DNA of 64,000 nt, taken from NCBI RefSeq assembly GCF_036250735.1, contig NZ_CP109430.1, forward strand, positions 6,634,001 through 6,698,000. The letters run 5' to 3'. This document shows positions 17,801 through 38,913 of this stretch, piece after piece; the stretch's first letter is position 1; each line of letters starts with the position of its first letter. The notes under the pieces are model-generated. The model searched no databases, was not told the origin of the DNA, and saw nothing but the letters and a program-made list of their open reading frames with translations. Both the position numbers and the translations under genes were made by a program. This DNA comes from Streptosporangium sp. NBC_01495 (GTDB lineage: Bacteria; Actinomycetota; Actinomycetes; Streptosporangiales; Streptosporangiaceae).

Positions 17801-20390
17801 GGTGCCGGGCCGGGTGGTCCACGCGTGGACCGTCGGCGACGAGCCCGCCGCCGGGGCCGAGGAGACCTGGCGGGCCCAGGACCGGGGCTTCTTCAGCGTG
17901 CTGGCCCTGGTGCAGGCGCTGACCGCGGCGCAGCCCGCGGACGCCGCGGACGGGGTGGAGCTGGCCCTGCTCACCTCGGGGGCCCAGGACGTCACCGGCG
18001 GCGACCTGCTCCGCCCGGAGCACGCGACGCTCGCCGGGTTCCCCCGGGTGGTGCCGCTGGAGACGCCGTGGCTGCGGGTGCGCCACGTCGACGTCGAGGG
18101 ACGCGACTGGATCAGGCACGCCGCCGCGGAGCTGGGCAGGAGGCCGGAGCCGGACGAGGCGGGGCTGCTGCCCACCGTGAGCGTCAGGGGTGGCCGCCGC
18201 TGGCTGCAGCACTACGAGCAGCTGGAGGTGCCCGCGTCTTCTGCGGAGACAGCTGAGGCGATCGGGGGGCAGGCCGGTCCCCGCGACGGGCAGGTCTACC
18301 TGATCACCGGCGGCCTGGGCGGCATCGGCGTCTCGCTCGCCGAGGACCTGGCCGCGCGGGCCCGGGTACGGCTGGTCCTGCTGTCCAGGGCCGGGCTGCC
18401 CGACCGGGCGGAGTGGGACGCGCACGAGGCCGGCCGCGCGGGCCGGGCGATCGCCGCGATCCGCAGGATGGAGGAGGCCGGGGCCGAGGTCCTGGTGCTC
18501 GCCGCCGACGTCACCTCCCCCGCCGACATGCGCCGGGTGCGGGAGGAGACGATCGCCGGGTTCGGCCGGGTGGACGTGATCGTGCACGCCGCAGGACTGC
18601 CCGGCGGCGGCATGGCCGAGATCAAGGAGCGGGCCGCCGCCGAGGAGGTGCTGGCACCCAAGGTGGTCGGCACGCTCGCGCTGCGCGAGGCCTTCGCCGA
18701 CCTCGACCTGGAGGCCGTCGTGCTCTGCTCGTCGATCACCGCGGTCGCGGGCGGCTTCGGCCAGGTCGACTACTGCGCGGCCAACAACTTCCTCGACGCG
18801 CACGCCAGGGGCGAGCACGGCTGGGGCGCGGCCACGGTCGTCTCCGCCAACTGGGGCAAGTGGCTGGAGGTCGGCATGGCGGCGGAGGTCGCCGCCCCGG
18901 CCGGGTTCGTGGCGCTGCAGCGCGGCGACCGGATCAGGGCCGTCGACCACCCCGTGCTGTCCGCCTGGCACGAGGCCGACGGCGAGGGGCTCGGCTGGGC
19001 CGGGGGCAGCCTCTCCCCCGAGACCCACTGGGCGCTCGGCGGGCACCGCATCTCCGGGGTGCCGGTGCTGCCGGGCACCGGGCACCTGGAGCTGGCCCGC
19101 TGCGCCAGCGAGGTGGTGCTGCCCGGCCCCGGCGCCGTCGAGCTGCGCGACGTGGTGTTCGTCGAACCGCTCTCGGTGGCCGACGGGTCCTCCGCGGAGG
19201 TACGGGTGACGTTCAGCACCGAGGCGGACGGCGCGGACTTCCAGGTGCGCAGCGTCATCGGCGGCGAGCAGCGCACCCACGCGCGCGGCACCGCTGCCAA
19301 GGTCGACGCCGGGCCCGCCGGGCACGCCGACGTGGCGGCGATCATCGAGCGCTGCACCCCCGCGTCCGAAGAGCAGGGCGGCGTACCGCTGTCCGGGCTG
19401 CTGACGCTCGGCCCCCACTGGGGACACATGAGCAAGTGGTACATCGGCCAGAACGAGGCCCTGGGACTGTTCGAGCTGCCCGAGGAGCTGTCGGAGGACC
19501 TGGACGGCTGGGGCCTGCACCCGGCACTGCTCGACAGCGCCACCTCCTTCACCTGGATCGACGTCGTCGGCCACTACCTGCCGCTCGGCTACGGCCGCAT
19601 CACCGTCAGGGACCGGCTGCCCGGCAGGTTCTGGAGCCACATGCGCTTCCGCGACAGCGGCACCGACGAGGTGCTGGCGGTCGACGTGACGCTCATCGAC
19701 GCGGGCGGCACGATCGTCACCGAGATCTCCGACTACGTGCTGCGCCGCATCAACACCGACGCCGTGGTGGCCGGGGTGACGGCCGACGCCGGAGCCCAGC
19801 GGGCGGGCACGGTCACCGTCCCCGACCAGGGCGGCCAGGTCGCGACGACCGCCGGAGGGCCCGACGCGGTCGGCATCCGCCCCGCCGAGGGCGCCGAGGC
19901 GTTCCACCGGCTGCTGGCCACCCCCCTCGGCGCGCAGGTGGTGATCGCCGCGACCCCGGTGGCCGCCTACCTGGCCGGTATCGGGTCGGTCACCCAGGAA
20001 ACGGTCGAGACGGAGCTGGACCCGGCCGCCGTGTCGGACCGCCCCCGTCCCGGCGGCGCGGCGGCCGACGACTACGTGGCGCCGCGCGGCGACGTCGAGA
20101 CCGCCATCGCCCGGCTGTGGAGCGAGGTGCTCGGCGGCGAGCGCATCGGCGTCGACGACGACTTCTTCGAGCTCGGCGGCAACTCGCTGATCGCCGTGCA
20201 GCTCATCGCCCTCATCCGCAAGGAGCTGGGCGTACGTCTGCCGATGCGCAGCCTCTTCGAGGAGCCCACGGTGGCCGGGGTCACCTCGCTGATCGAGCAG
20301 GCACGCGCCACCACGCCGGCGGCGGAGACCGCCCCGGCCGCGAACCAGAGCATGATTCCCCGTCTCCCCCGCAGGAGTGAGCAGCAGTGA
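14847..20390 (+). CDS. Type I PKS module KS-AT-KR-DH-ACP
   Basis: An 1847-residue module. KS residues 5-430 (HTACSTS with Cys180, EAHGTGT, NIGHL); AT about 535-850 (GHSIGEY with Ser624, and HAFH, the signature usual for malonyl-CoA); KR about 1145-1330 (TGGLGGIG, Tyr1309); DH about 1365-1650 ([10 protein letters not shown], a full HxxxGxxxxP with His1400, and HPALLDSAT); ACP about 1755-1825 (Ser1780 in GGNSL). With KR and DH both apparently intact and no ER, the module should add two carbons and leave an alkene. KR before DH is not the usual DH-KR order of modular PKSs. The start is the ATG preceded by AGAAAGGGA (about 14831-14839); an in-frame GTG at 14340 is less likely. The module joins the loading dipeptide to the Ser module downstream. 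Confidence 0.93.
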   Translation: MAEEPTVEPIAIIGLSCRVPGAGDARQFWHNLADGVESLTHFTREEQRALGVPDHILDDPDFVPAAMMLDDHQGFDAAFFGMSIREAEIRDPQHRLFLELSHTALEDAGYDPFRYPGEIGVYAGSGSDFYQWINIRSNAQAHANAGWLAVMVGNHVDYCATLSSYKLDLRGPSYTLHTACSTSLVAIHVAAEALRNGECDMALAGSAMLDLPQGQGYVYDEDGIVSPDGHCRAFDAKAAGTIWGSGGGVVVLKRLSEAIEDGDNVRAVILGNAINNDGASKVGFSAPSMDGQAAVIAQALGVGGIDPRTITYVEAHGTGTALGDPIEVAALSSVFGQDTDDTQWCGIGSVKSNIGHLGQSAGIASIIKAILALENGLIPPTLHYESPNPKIDFTRSPFYVTGTPTKWERNGFPRRAGVSSFGIGGTNAHIVLEEAPAPAREEREPRPAHLLRLSGRTDTALAAAAERLAAHLEAHPDTDLADVAHTLRVGRRELSRRSAVVASDVADAIAALRDPKRTVSGAVSRRTPRPAFLFSGQGSQYAGMGAELYRTEKVFRDAVDECAEILRPVLGEDLRELIFATGGEAGERLRRTALTQPALFTVEYALATLWRSLGAEPAGMIGHSIGEYVAATVAGVFSLPDALRLVAARGRLMQGMPAGAMLAVQLAPDEIGPLLPDDVSVATVNGPGTCVVAGPPASIAELAALLKEEGIGRMELRTSHAFHSSMMDPILGEFRALVAGVERSAPSLPFLSNVTGTWITADEATDPSYWARHLREPVLFGDCVAALLADGDWIMIECGPGRQLAGLARAQTPPGAVAPLSSLPGPKDVGGDVAVLSAAYGTLWVNGVALEAFGEEGRRVSLPTYPWERQRAWIDPDPQGAFVGGVANPAPVEDDLPLDRWFSVPVWRQVPPGPVPLSPVTRALVFADDGSAGLVDALRATGAEVIEVRPGDGFSSENPENSGGVYTVRPSERADYDALLAAVGEVPGRVVHAWTVGDEPAAGAEETWRAQDRGFFSVLALVQALTAAQPADAADGVELALLTSGAQDVTGGDLLRPEHATLAGFPRVVPLETPWLRVRHVDVEGRDWIRHAAAELGRRPEPDEAGLLPTVSVRGGRRWLQHYEQLEVPASSAETAEAIGGQAGPRDGQVYLITGGLGGIGVSLAEDLAARARVRLVLLSRAGLPDRAEWDAHEAGRAGRAIAAIRRMEEAGAEVLVLAADVTSPADMRRVREETIAGFGRVDVIVHAAGLPGGGMAEIKERAAAEEVLAPKVVGTLALREAFADLDLEAVVLCSSITAVAGGFGQVDYCAANNFLDAHARGEHGWGAATVVSANWGKWLEVGMAAEVAAPAGFVALQRGDRIRAVDHPVLSAWHEADGEGLGWAGGSLSPETHWALGGHRISGVPVLPGTGHLELARCASEVVLPGPGAVELRDVVFVEPLSVADGSSAEVRVTFSTEADGADFQVRSVIGGEQRTHARGTAAKVDAGPAGHADVAAIIERCTPASEEQGGVPLSGLLTLGPHWGHMSKWYIGQNEALGLFELPEELSEDLDGWGLHPALLDSATSFTWIDVVGHYLPLGYGRITVRDRLPGRFWSHMRFRDSGTDEVLAVDVTLIDAGGTIVTEISDYVLRRINTDAVVAGVTADAGAQRAGTVTVPDQGGQVATTAGGPDAVGIRPAEGAEAFHRLLATPLGAQVVIAATPVAAYLAGIGSVTQETVETELDPAAVSDRPRPGGAAADDYVAPRGDVETAIARLWSEVLGGERIGVDDDFFELGGNSLIAVQLIALIRKELGVRLPMRSLFEEPTVAGVTSLIEQARATTPAAETAPAANQSMIPRLPRRSEQQ

Positions 20391-20592
20391 GCGGATCCCT
20401 TCCCGACACCAAGGTCGTTCTCAACGACGAGGAGCAGTACTCCATCTGGCCCTCGGGCCGCGACAACCCGGACGGCTGGCACGACGCGGGCTTCACCGGC
20501 ACCAAGGACGAGTGCCTGGCCCACATCGAGCAGGTCTGGACCGACATGCGTCCGCGCAGCCTGCGCGAGGCGATGAAAGCGGGAGACGCGGG

Positions 20593-20596
<4 letters not shown>
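20387..20596 (+). CDS. mbtH: MbtH-like NRPS accessory protein
   Basis: 69 residues with the family hallmarks [10 protein letters not shown], the GW pair and WTDMRP. MbtH-like proteins bind adenylation domains and support their folding or activity. The GTG start overlaps the PKS stop (GTGA), with GCAGGAG about 10 bases upstream, and the gene's own stop overlaps the next NRPS start (ATGA). It is therefore made together with the flanking synthetases and probably serves several A domains of the cluster. Confidence 0.95.
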
Positions 20597-31491
<10,895 letters not shown>

Positions 31492-31495
<4 letters not shown>

Positions 31496-34400
31496 TCGAG
31501 GACGCGTATCCGCTGGCCGCGCTGCAGGCGGGGATGATCTACCACAGCGAACTCGAACCGGGCGGTCCCACCTACCACGACCTGATGACCATCACCCTGC
31601 GCGGCGCCCCGGACGTCCCGGCGCTGACCGGGGCGCTGACCGGGGTCGCGGCCCGGCACCCGGTGCTGCGCACCTCGTTCGACCTGACCGGGTTCAGCGA
31701 GCCGCTGCAGCTCGTCCACGACACCGCGACCATCCCGCTGGAGGTCGTCGACCTGCGACCAGACGGGGACGGTCCGGACGGAGACGGCCCCCGGGAGCGG
31801 CTGGCGACGTGGCGGGAGGCCGAGAAGCACACCGGGTTCGACTGGTCGTCACCTCCGCTGCTGCGGGCGTACGCGCACGTGCTGGACGACGACGAGTTCG
31901 CGCTGAGTCTCAGCTTCCACCACGCCGTCCTCGACGGCTGGAGCGTCGCGGCGCTGGTCACCGAGTTACTGGGCCGCTACACCGCGAACCGCTCGCACGG
32001 CCTGCGCGACTCGCACGACGAAACCGACCCGCCGCGAGCCCTGTTCAGGGATCTGGTGGCGGCCGAGCGGGCCGCGGTGGGCTCGGAGACGGCGCGGGAG
32101 TTCTGGCGGGAACGGGTCGAGGACGCCCCGGAGAGCCGCCTGCCCCGGCTGCCCGGGTTCCCGTCCGGCGGGCCGCGCGCCGCCGAGGTGGTGGCCGTAC
32201 CGGTGCCCCACGAGACGGTGGCGGCGCTGGAACGGCAGAGTCGCGAGCTGCGGGTCCCGCTGCGCACGACCCTGCTGACCGCGTACGTGACGGCGCTGGG
32301 CCTGGTCACCGGCGAGCGGGAGGTCATGACCGGCGTCCTCAGCCACGGCAGGCCGGAGACCGAGGGCGGCGGCGAGGTGCTGGGACTGTTCCTCAACACG
32401 CTGCCCCTGCGGGTCCGCCTCGACACGGGCGACCGGGCCGAACTGGTCAGGCGGGTCTTCGACGCCGAGGTGGCCGCGGTGCCGTACCGGCGCTACCCGC
32501 TGTTCGAGATCCAGCGGGCCGCGGGCCGCTCACCGCTGCTGGACACGCTGTTCGACTTCCGGGACTTCCACGTGTACGGAGGGCTGTCCGGCGACGGCGT
32601 GGCGATCACCGGGCAGGAGTTCTTCGAGCAGACCGACATGCCGTGCACGGTGGCCTTCGTCCGGGTGCCCGGCGGCGGCCTCACCCTCACGGTCTCCTAC
32701 GACGCCTCCCAGTTCCCGCCGGAGCAGATGGAGTCCCTGGCCGGGCGGGTGATCGATGCCCTGACCGGCGAGCCCGGCGTGGGCAGGGCGGAGAACGAGG
32801 CGATCGACCGCTGGAACGCCACCGGGCGCGAGCACCCGGGCGGCACGCTGCACGGCCTGGTGTTCGAGCAGGCGAAACTGACGCCCGACGCCCCGGCCGT
32901 GGGTTTCGAAGGCTCGTGGACCACCTACCGTGAGCTGGCCGGGCGGGCCCTGGCGATCGCCGGGGAGCTGCGCCGCGCCGGGGTGTCACGCGACCGGCCG
33001 GTGGGGGTGCTGCTCGAACGGAGCGCGGACCTGCCCGCCGCGCTGCTGGGCGTCCTCGCCGCCGGGGGTGCCTACCTGCCGCTGGAGCCCGGTCACCCGG
33101 CCGGGCGGGTGCGGGGCATGCTCGACGACGCGGGCGCCTCGGTGCTGCTGACCTCCGCCGACCTGGCGGGCGAGGCTCCCGGGGGTACGCGGGTCGTCCT
33201 GCTGCCCACCGCCTCGGAGGATCCCTCCGGGGTCCCCTCGCAGGAGGATCCGCCGGACTCGCTCGCGTACGTGATCTTCACGTCGGGGTCGACTGGGCGG
33301 CCCAAGGGTGTCGGGGTGTCGCACCGGGCGATCGTCAACCGGCTGCGCTGGATGCAGGAGACGTACGGGCTCACCCCGGCGGATCGGGTCCTGCACAAGA
33401 CGCCGGTCTCGTTCGACGTGTCGGTGTGGGAGCTGTTCTGGCCGCTGGTCACCGGCGCGGGACTGGTGGTGGCCAGGCCCGGCGGGCACTACGAGCCCGG
33501 CTACCTCACCGAGCTGATCGGCGCCGAGGGGGTCACCACGGCGCACTTCGTACCGTCCATGCTGGATCCGTTCCTCGACACGCCCGGCCTGGAGGCACTG
33601 GGCGTCCCGGCCGTGGACGGACCGGACGCGGACAACTTGGTCGCGGACAGGCTGGGCGCGAACGGGCCGGACGCGGGCGAGCCCGGCGCGGACAGGCTGA
33701 GCGCGGACGGTCTGGTCGTGGGCAGGCCGGACGCGAACGGGCCGGACACGGGCGTCCCGGCTGTGGACGGGCCGGGCGCGGGTGGTCTGCGCAGGGTGGT
33801 GTGTTCGGGTGAGGCGCTCCCCGCCGACCTGGTGCGCCGCTTCGCCGAGCGGCTTCCCGGGGTGGAGCTGCACAACCTCTACGGGCCGACCGAGGCCGCG
33901 GTCGACGTCTCCTGGCACCGGTGCGACCCCGCCGAGCAGGTGGTCCCGATCGGCCGCCCGGTCGACAACACCCGCCTTGAGGTGCTCGACGAGCGGTTCG
34001 GACGGGCACCCGTGGGCACCCCGGGCGAGCTGTTCATCGGCGGGGTCCAGTTGGCCCGCGGCTACCTCGGCCGCCCGGCCCTCACCGCCGAACGCTTCCT
34101 CCCCGACCCCCACGGACCACCCGGCTCCCGCCTGTACGCCACCGGAGACCGCGCCCGATGGCGACCCGACGGCGAACTCGAATACCTCGGACGCCTCGAC
34201 ACCCAGACCAAGATCCGCGGCATGCGCGTCGAACCCGGCGAGATCGAGGCCGCGCTGCTCTCCGAGCCCGAGGTCCGCGCGGCGGCGGTCGTCGCGGACG
34301 GCGACCGCCTGATCGGCTACGTGGTGACCACCGAGACGGTCGACGGCGCGGCCATCGGCACGGAGGCGCGTACGGACAGGAAGACTCACCCGAACCCGAA

Positions 34401-35667
34401 CCCGAACCCGGCCCCTGGCACCCGGCCAGGAACGGACGCCACCCCCGAACAGAACACGCAGACCGGAACGAGGCCGACAATCGACTGGCGGGCCAGACTG
34501 CGGGCCACGCTGCCCGACCACATGATCCCGTCGGCCTGGGTGACGCTGGAGGAACTCCCCCTCACCCCCAACGGCAAGCTGGACCGGAAGGCCCTGCCCG
34601 CGCCGGAACCGGCGGGCGCGGACGGATTCAGGGTGCCGCCGAGGGACCCGGTCGAGGGACGGGTCGCGGCGATCTGGGAGGAGTTGTTCGACGTCCCGAT
34701 GGTCGGGGTGTTCGACGACTTCTTCGACCTGGGCGGGCACTCGCTGCTGGCGCTCCGGCTGGCCGTGCGGATCAGGCAGGAGTTCGGCAGGGAACTGCCC
34801 GTGGCGGCCGTGCTGGCCTCGCCGACCGTGGCGGGCCTGGCGGACGTGCTGCGCCGCCCGGAGGACCTGGGCGAGCAGCGGGTGGTGACGCTCAACGCGG
34901 AAGGCGACCGTACCCCGATCGTCCTGGTGCACGCCCTGGGCGGGCAGGTCTTCCGCTACCACCCGATGGCCCGCAGGCTCGGCCCCGACCAGCCCGTCTA
35001 CGCGATCGCGGCCAGCGGGCTGATGCCCGGTGAGGACCCGCACACCACCATGGCCGACATGGTCGAGGACTACGTCGACCGGCTGCGCGCCGTCCGTCCC
35101 GGCGGGCCGTACGTACTGGGCGGGTTCTGCATCGGCGGGAACATCGCGATGGAGATGGCCAGGCGGCTGCGCGCCCTCGGCGAGGACGTCCCGCTGCTGG
35201 TGCTGTTCTACTCCGACGCGGACGAACCCGTGATCACCAGCTCGTTGGAGGACGACGCCTCGCTCATGACCCACGCGCTGGCGGGAGGACCGCTGGAGAC
35301 GAGCGGCGCGGAGTTCGCCGGGCTCGGCCCCGAGGAGATGCTGGTGGCGGTCATCGCCGCCGCCGGGCGGGAGCAGCGGCTGGCACCCGACACCGCCGAC
35401 GTCGAGCAGGCCCGGCGCTTCCTCCGGGTGTTCCGGGCCAACGCCCACGCGGTCGGCCGCTACCGGCACGAGCCGTACGACGGTGACGTGGCGCTGTTCG
35501 CCCCCGCCGGTGACCGGCCCGATCTGGGCTGGAACGGCGTGGTCAAGGGGAACCTCGCGATCGAGGCGATTCCCGGCGAGCGCGTGGTCATCCTGTTCGA
35601 ACCCCTGGTCGCCGAGGCGGCCGCCAAGCTGAGGAGTTGGATCGACCATGGCGTCACCGGACACTGA
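31492..35667 (+). CDS. NRPS terminal module C-A(Ser)-T-TE
   Basis: 1391 residues; the ATG overlaps the previous stop. C about 1-440 (FHHAVLDGWS, starting YPLAALQAGM), A about 455-1050, carrier about 1055-1125 (Ser1084), TE about 1135-1391. The pocket reads DVWHVSLVDK, serine. About 60 residues of Gly/Asp/Pro-rich repeats (about 703-763) interrupt the A domain between its A4 and A5 motifs. The TE has GGFCIGG (Cys1213) where Ser is normal, and the C-terminal position that usually holds the catalytic His is Arg1364 (PGERVVILFEP). It may be a slow or atypical release domain, or inactive, with release done elsewhere. Codon 159 (31966-31968) is TTA. The last 20 bases overlap the exporter gene. Confidence 0.93.
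34021..34252 (+). repeat. 232-bp tract shared with 30665-30896
   Basis: Second copy of the near-identical A-domain tract. Flanking sequence diverges sharply on both sides, as expected of a conversion tract rather than a whole-module duplication. Confidence 0.85.
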
Positions 35668-37135
35668 GAGCACCCGGAACGCGGGGAGCACGGGACCGCC
35701 ACAGAGCACCGGGAGCACCGCGACGGTCGGGGCTCCAACGACGACCGGAACGGCCGACACCCCGGTCGCCGGAGCCCCTGAAGTCCCCGGAGCCGCCGGA
35801 GGTCCCGAGACCTCCGAAGGCTCAGGAGGACCCGGGGCCTCCGGGGGTCCCGGTGCCCCCGGGGACGAGAAGCGGCCCGAGGAGACCGGTGACGACGGCG
35901 GTCTCTGGCGTAACCAGGACTTCCTGCGGCTGTGGACCGGCCAGACCCTCTCCCAGTTCGGCTCCCAGATCTCGTACGTGGCGATCCCGCTGATCGCCGT
36001 CGTCACCCTGGGCGCGAGCGCGACCGAGATGGGCGTCCTGGGCGCGCTGGTACGGCTGCCGATGCTGGGATTCCTGCTGTTCGGCGTCTACATCGACCGG
36101 ATGCGCAAGCGGCCGGTGCTGATCTGGTCGGACCTGGGCCGGGCGGCGGTGCTGGCCCTGGTACCGCTGCTGTACGTGATGGACGGCCTCACGCTCGGGG
36201 TGCTGTACGCGGTCGTGTTCGTGCTGAGCCTGCTGTCGGTGCTGTTCCAGGTCGCGTACCGCTCCTACTTCCCGTCGCTGGTCCCGCTGCGTCACCTGGG
36301 GGACGGCAACGGCAAGCTGCAGCTGAGCGAGTCACTGGCGCAGACGGCCGGTCCCGGCGCGGCGGCGGCGCTGATCAAGGTGGTCGCCGCGCCACTGCTG
36401 ATCATGATCGACGTGCTCTCCTACCTGTTCTCCGCGATCGCCATCCTCCTCATCCGCAAGCGCGAGGAGGTGCCCGCCCCGGACGACGAGACGGCCGGGA
36501 GCGTGCACCGGGCGATCTGGGCGGGCTTCCGGTGGGTGATGGACCAGCCGATGATCCGGCCGCTGGCCATCGCCAGCGGGCTGTACTCGTTCTTCGTCAT
36601 GGGCGCCATGCAGTCGATCTACGTGCTGTTCCTGCTGCGGGGCGGGCCCGACCTGCCGGTGGAGTGGGTGGGGATCGTGATGGCGACCGGCGGCGTCGGC
36701 GCCATCCTCGGCGCGACCCTGTCGGTGCGGACCATGCGCCGCATGGGGATCGGCCCGACACTGCTGTGGAGCACGATCATCGGCAACTGCGCGCTGCTGC
36801 TGGTGCCGTTCGCGTCGGGACCGGTCTGGCTGGCCGCCGGGATGCTCGGCCTCTCCCAGTTCGTCGTCTGGGCGAGCAACCAGGTCTTCTTCGTCAGCAA
36901 CATGACCCTGGTGCAGTCGATCACCCCGCCGCACCTCCAGGCCAGGGTGATCGGCACGATCTACTCCCTGGGACTGATCCCGGCCCCGCTCGGTGCCCTG
37001 GGCGCGGGCCTGCTCGGCGAGGCCCTCGGCCTGCGCCCGGCCATCCTGTTCGCGGTGATCGCCGGGGCCATCCTGCCGATCCTGCTGCTGGTCTTCTCCC
37101 CGATCCCGAAGGTGAGGGAGATCCCCGGCACCTGA
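35648..37135 (+). CDS. MFS exporter
   Basis: 495 residues. A disordered Gly/Pro/Thr/Ser-rich N-terminus of about 75 residues precedes a transporter core of about 12 helices beginning FLRLWTGQTLSQFGSQ. That beginning is typical of the MFS_3 group, which includes the enterobactin exporter EntS and many macrolide or peptide efflux pumps. The core has the family's short basic loop after helix 2 (IDRMRKRPV). The start lies inside the terminal NRPS gene (20-base overlap), so it is coupled to the assembly line and most likely exports the product or gives self-resistance. It is a separate transporter from the MFS domain fused to the first synthetase. Confidence 0.92.
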   Translation: MASPDTESTRNAGSTGPPQSTGSTATVGAPTTTGTADTPVAGAPEVPGAAGGPETSEGSGGPGASGGPGAPGDEKRPEETGDDGGLWRNQDFLRLWTGQTLSQFGSQISYVAIPLIAVVTLGASATEMGVLGALVRLPMLGFLLFGVYIDRMRKRPVLIWSDLGRAAVLALVPLLYVMDGLTLGVLYAVVFVLSLLSVLFQVAYRSYFPSLVPLRHLGDGNGKLQLSESLAQTAGPGAAAALIKVVAAPLLIMIDVLSYLFSAIAILLIRKREEVPAPDDETAGSVHRAIWAGFRWVMDQPMIRPLAIASGLYSFFVMGAMQSIYVLFLLRGGPDLPVEWVGIVMATGGVGAILGATLSVRTMRRMGIGPTLLWSTIIGNCALLLVPFASGPVWLAAGMLGLSQFVVWASNQVFFVSNMTLVQSITPPHLQARVIGTIYSLGLIPAPLGALGAGLLGEALGLRPAILFAVIAGAILPILLLVFSPIPKVREIPGT

Positions 37136-37149
37136 GCGGCCGCGCGACG

Positions 37150-37185
37150 GGCACCTGTCCCCGGGCCCCACCGGGGACGGGTGCC
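37150..37185 (+). terminator. Strong hairpin after the NRPS/PKS operon
   Basis: A 15-bp stem with one G-T wobble (37150-37164 with 37171-37185) and a 6-base loop, 14 bp after the exporter stop. It lacks a T-run. It marks the likely end of the operon; 37186-37313 holds nothing else recognisable. Confidence 0.75.
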
Positions 37186-37313
37186 GGTACGGGAGAGGAT
37201 GATGGTAGGCCGGACGACAGCGGGCACGATCGGGAGGAGACCCCGGGTGGCCGCCCGGCTCGATCGCGACGACCCACGTCGTCCCCACCCGTTCCCATCC
37301 CGGTAGGAGAACC

Positions 37314-38123
37314 ATGACCACACTCACCGACAGGACCATCACGGCTCTGCGCACCACCCACGACGAGCTGGCGGCCTTCGTCCGGGGGCTGGACGCCGCC
37401 GACCTCACCCGGCCCTCGGGCTGTTCGGAGTGGACCGTCGCCCAGGTGCTCAGCCACCTCGGCAGCGGCGCCGAGATCGGCCTGGCGACACTGCGCGCGG
37501 CGCAGGACGGCCGGGACGCCCCGGGTCAGGACTTCAACCACCCGGTGTGGGACCGCTGGAACGCGAAGGACCCCGAGGAGCAGGCCGCGGACTTCCTCAC
37601 CGCCGACGCCGACATCGTCTCGGCGTACGAGAGCCTCGACGCCGACGCCCGCGAGCGGCTGCAGATCAAGCTGGGATTCCTCCCCATGCCCGGCAGCGTC
37701 GCGCTGGTGGCCGGGATGCGCCTGAACGAGGCCGCCCTGCACGCCTGGGACGTCAAGGTCGCCTTCGACCCCAAGGCCACCGTCGCGCGGGACGCCGCCG
37801 GGGTGCTGACCGACCTGTACACCGGGCCGCTCGATTTCATGATCGGTTTCATCGGCAGATCCGACGCCCTGGACCCGCGCGTGGCCACGACCCTCCGGGT
37901 CGAGACGATCGACCCCGAGCACGTCCTGGGCCTCACCCTCGGGGAGACCGTCGGCTTCAGCGAGGCGCCGGAACCGGCCGACGTCACCCTGACGCTTCCC
38001 TGCGAGGCCTGGGCGCGCCTGCTCGGCGGCAGGCTGGCCCCCGAGCACACCCCGCCGTCGGTGACCGTCACCGGCGACGGCGTCATCCTCGACGACCTCC
38101 GCCGGGTGTTCCCCGGTATCTGA
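37314..38123 (+). CDS. Maleylpyruvate isomerase family protein (DinB-like fold)
   Basis: 269 residues. The N-terminal half resembles the mycothiol-dependent maleylpyruvate isomerase fold: LRTTHDELAAFVRGLD, then SEWTVAQVLSHLGSG with the metal-ligand His, and later NEAALHAWDVKVA with a second His. Family members use mycothiol, the actinobacterial thiol, or act as metal-dependent transferases of unknown substrate. The C-terminal part (about 180-269) fits the accessory domain often fused to it. TAGGAGA lies about 5 bases before the ATG. The gene is convergent with the VOC gene and separated by a terminator from the NRPS operon, so a role in the product is doubtful. Confidence 0.8.
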   Translation: MTTLTDRTITALRTTHDELAAFVRGLDAADLTRPSGCSEWTVAQVLSHLGSGAEIGLATLRAAQDGRDAPGQDFNHPVWDRWNAKDPEEQAADFLTADADIVSAYESLDADARERLQIKLGFLPMPGSVALVAGMRLNEAALHAWDVKVAFDPKATVARDAAGVLTDLYTGPLDFMIGFIGRSDALDPRVATTLRVETIDPEHVLGLTLGETVGFSEAPEPADVTLTLPCEAWARLLGGRLAPEHTPPSVTVTGDGVILDDLRRVFPGI

Positions 38124-38203
38124 CGACCGCCCGGCCCGTGGACGGCGCCTTCCGTATCACCCTGGAAAGCCGCGGCCTCGATCGGGGAGCGAGCGGTCGC
38201 CGG

Positions 38204-38581
38204 TCAGCCGCGGAGCAGGCAGAAGGGGTGTCCGGCCGGGTCTGCGTAGATGTGCCAGCCGCGGGTGCCGTCTCCGGCGTCCAGCAGGGTGGCGCCGAGC
38301 TGGAGGACCTGCCGCCGGGCCCGGTCGAGGTCCGCCACGTCGATGTCCAGATGGAACTGCTGCGGGCGCGCCGGGTCCGGCCAGCGCGGTGGCCGATACT
38401 CCCGCACACCCTGGAACGCGAGCACGAGGCCGGAGCCGGTGTGAAGGGTCGCCCAGTCGTCGTCGAGCGACCATCGAGGATCGGGCCGGTTGAGCTCGCC
38501 ACCGAGAAGCGACCGGTAGAACCGGGCGAGGGCCGGCGCGTCGGGACAGTCCAGCACCACGCACTGCAGGTTGCCGATCAC
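38204..38581 (-). CDS. VOC/glyoxalase-like protein
   Basis: 125 residues from a GTG with GAGGAG just upstream. It has the two beta-alpha-beta-beta-beta halves of the vicinal oxygen chelate fold: LQCVVLDCPDAPALARFYRSLLG at the start, QQFHLDIDVADLDRA in the middle, and YADPAGHPFCL at the end. The family includes dioxygenases, isomerases and antibiotic-binding proteins; the substrate cannot be told here. It is convergent with the isomerase-like gene. Confidence 0.8.
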   Translation of the reverse strand: MIGNLQCVVLDCPDAPALARFYRSLLGGELNRPDPRWSLDDDWATLHTGSGLVLAFQGVREYRPPRWPDPARPQQFHLDIDVADLDRARRQVLQLGATLLDAGDGTRGWHIYADPAGHPFCLLRG

Positions 38582-38634
38582 ACGTGCTCCTCGTCAAGAA
38601 CGCCGACCCCACGACCCTAGTCGGGTGCCGATGA

Positions 38635-38651
38635 GAAACGTGTCATGAGCC
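38635..38651. repeat. 17-bp inverted repeat, left copy (GAAACGTGTCATGAGCC)
   Basis: Its exact reverse complement is at 43419-43435. The pair encloses the methylase remnant, the sigma gene and the oxidoreductase genes. Outward of each copy some positions also agree (GxTxCCG). It may mark the ends of an inserted segment. Confidence 0.6.
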
Positions 38652-38699
38652 ACAAACGACTCGAGCTCGACAAGGCGGTCTCGGCGTAGGAGGAGCAGG

Positions 38700-38902
38700 G
38701 TGCCGCCCCCGATCACCTACCACGGCGGGACGGCCGAGCTTGCTGACCGGATCGCCGTCATGCTGCCCGAGCACACGCACTACGTGGAACCGTTCGCCGG
38801 GTTCCTGACCGTTCTGCCGGCGAAGGGACCGTCGTGGCTACTACGGCGTCGCTGAGCGCCTGGCCGACACCGGGGTGAGGGCGAAGCGCGGCGGGCGGTA
38901 GG
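38700..38902 (+). pseudogene. Remnant of a phage-type DNA adenine methylase
   Basis: From a GTG at 38700 the frame reads like the N-terminus of D12-class adenine methylases: VPPPITYHGGTAELADRI, then HYVEPFAGF, where real enzymes have PPIxYxGGK and YVEPFAGxG. It ends at 38853-38855 after 51 codons. A second frame to about 38902 (YGVAERLADTGVRAKRGGR) may be the old C-terminus, implying a large internal deletion plus frameshift. A good ribosome site (GGAGGAG) and a 14-codon mini-ORF (38645-38689) precede it. The methyltransferase core is gone. Confidence 0.6.
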
Positions 38903-38913
38903 TCGTTCCGGCC

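Noticed and set aside
20377-20592. Extended N-terminus of the C-A-T gene through MbtH
   Set aside because: That frame is Arg/His-rich and non-homologous, while the overlapping frame encodes a perfect MbtH protein; the ATGA overlap at 20593 is the natural start.
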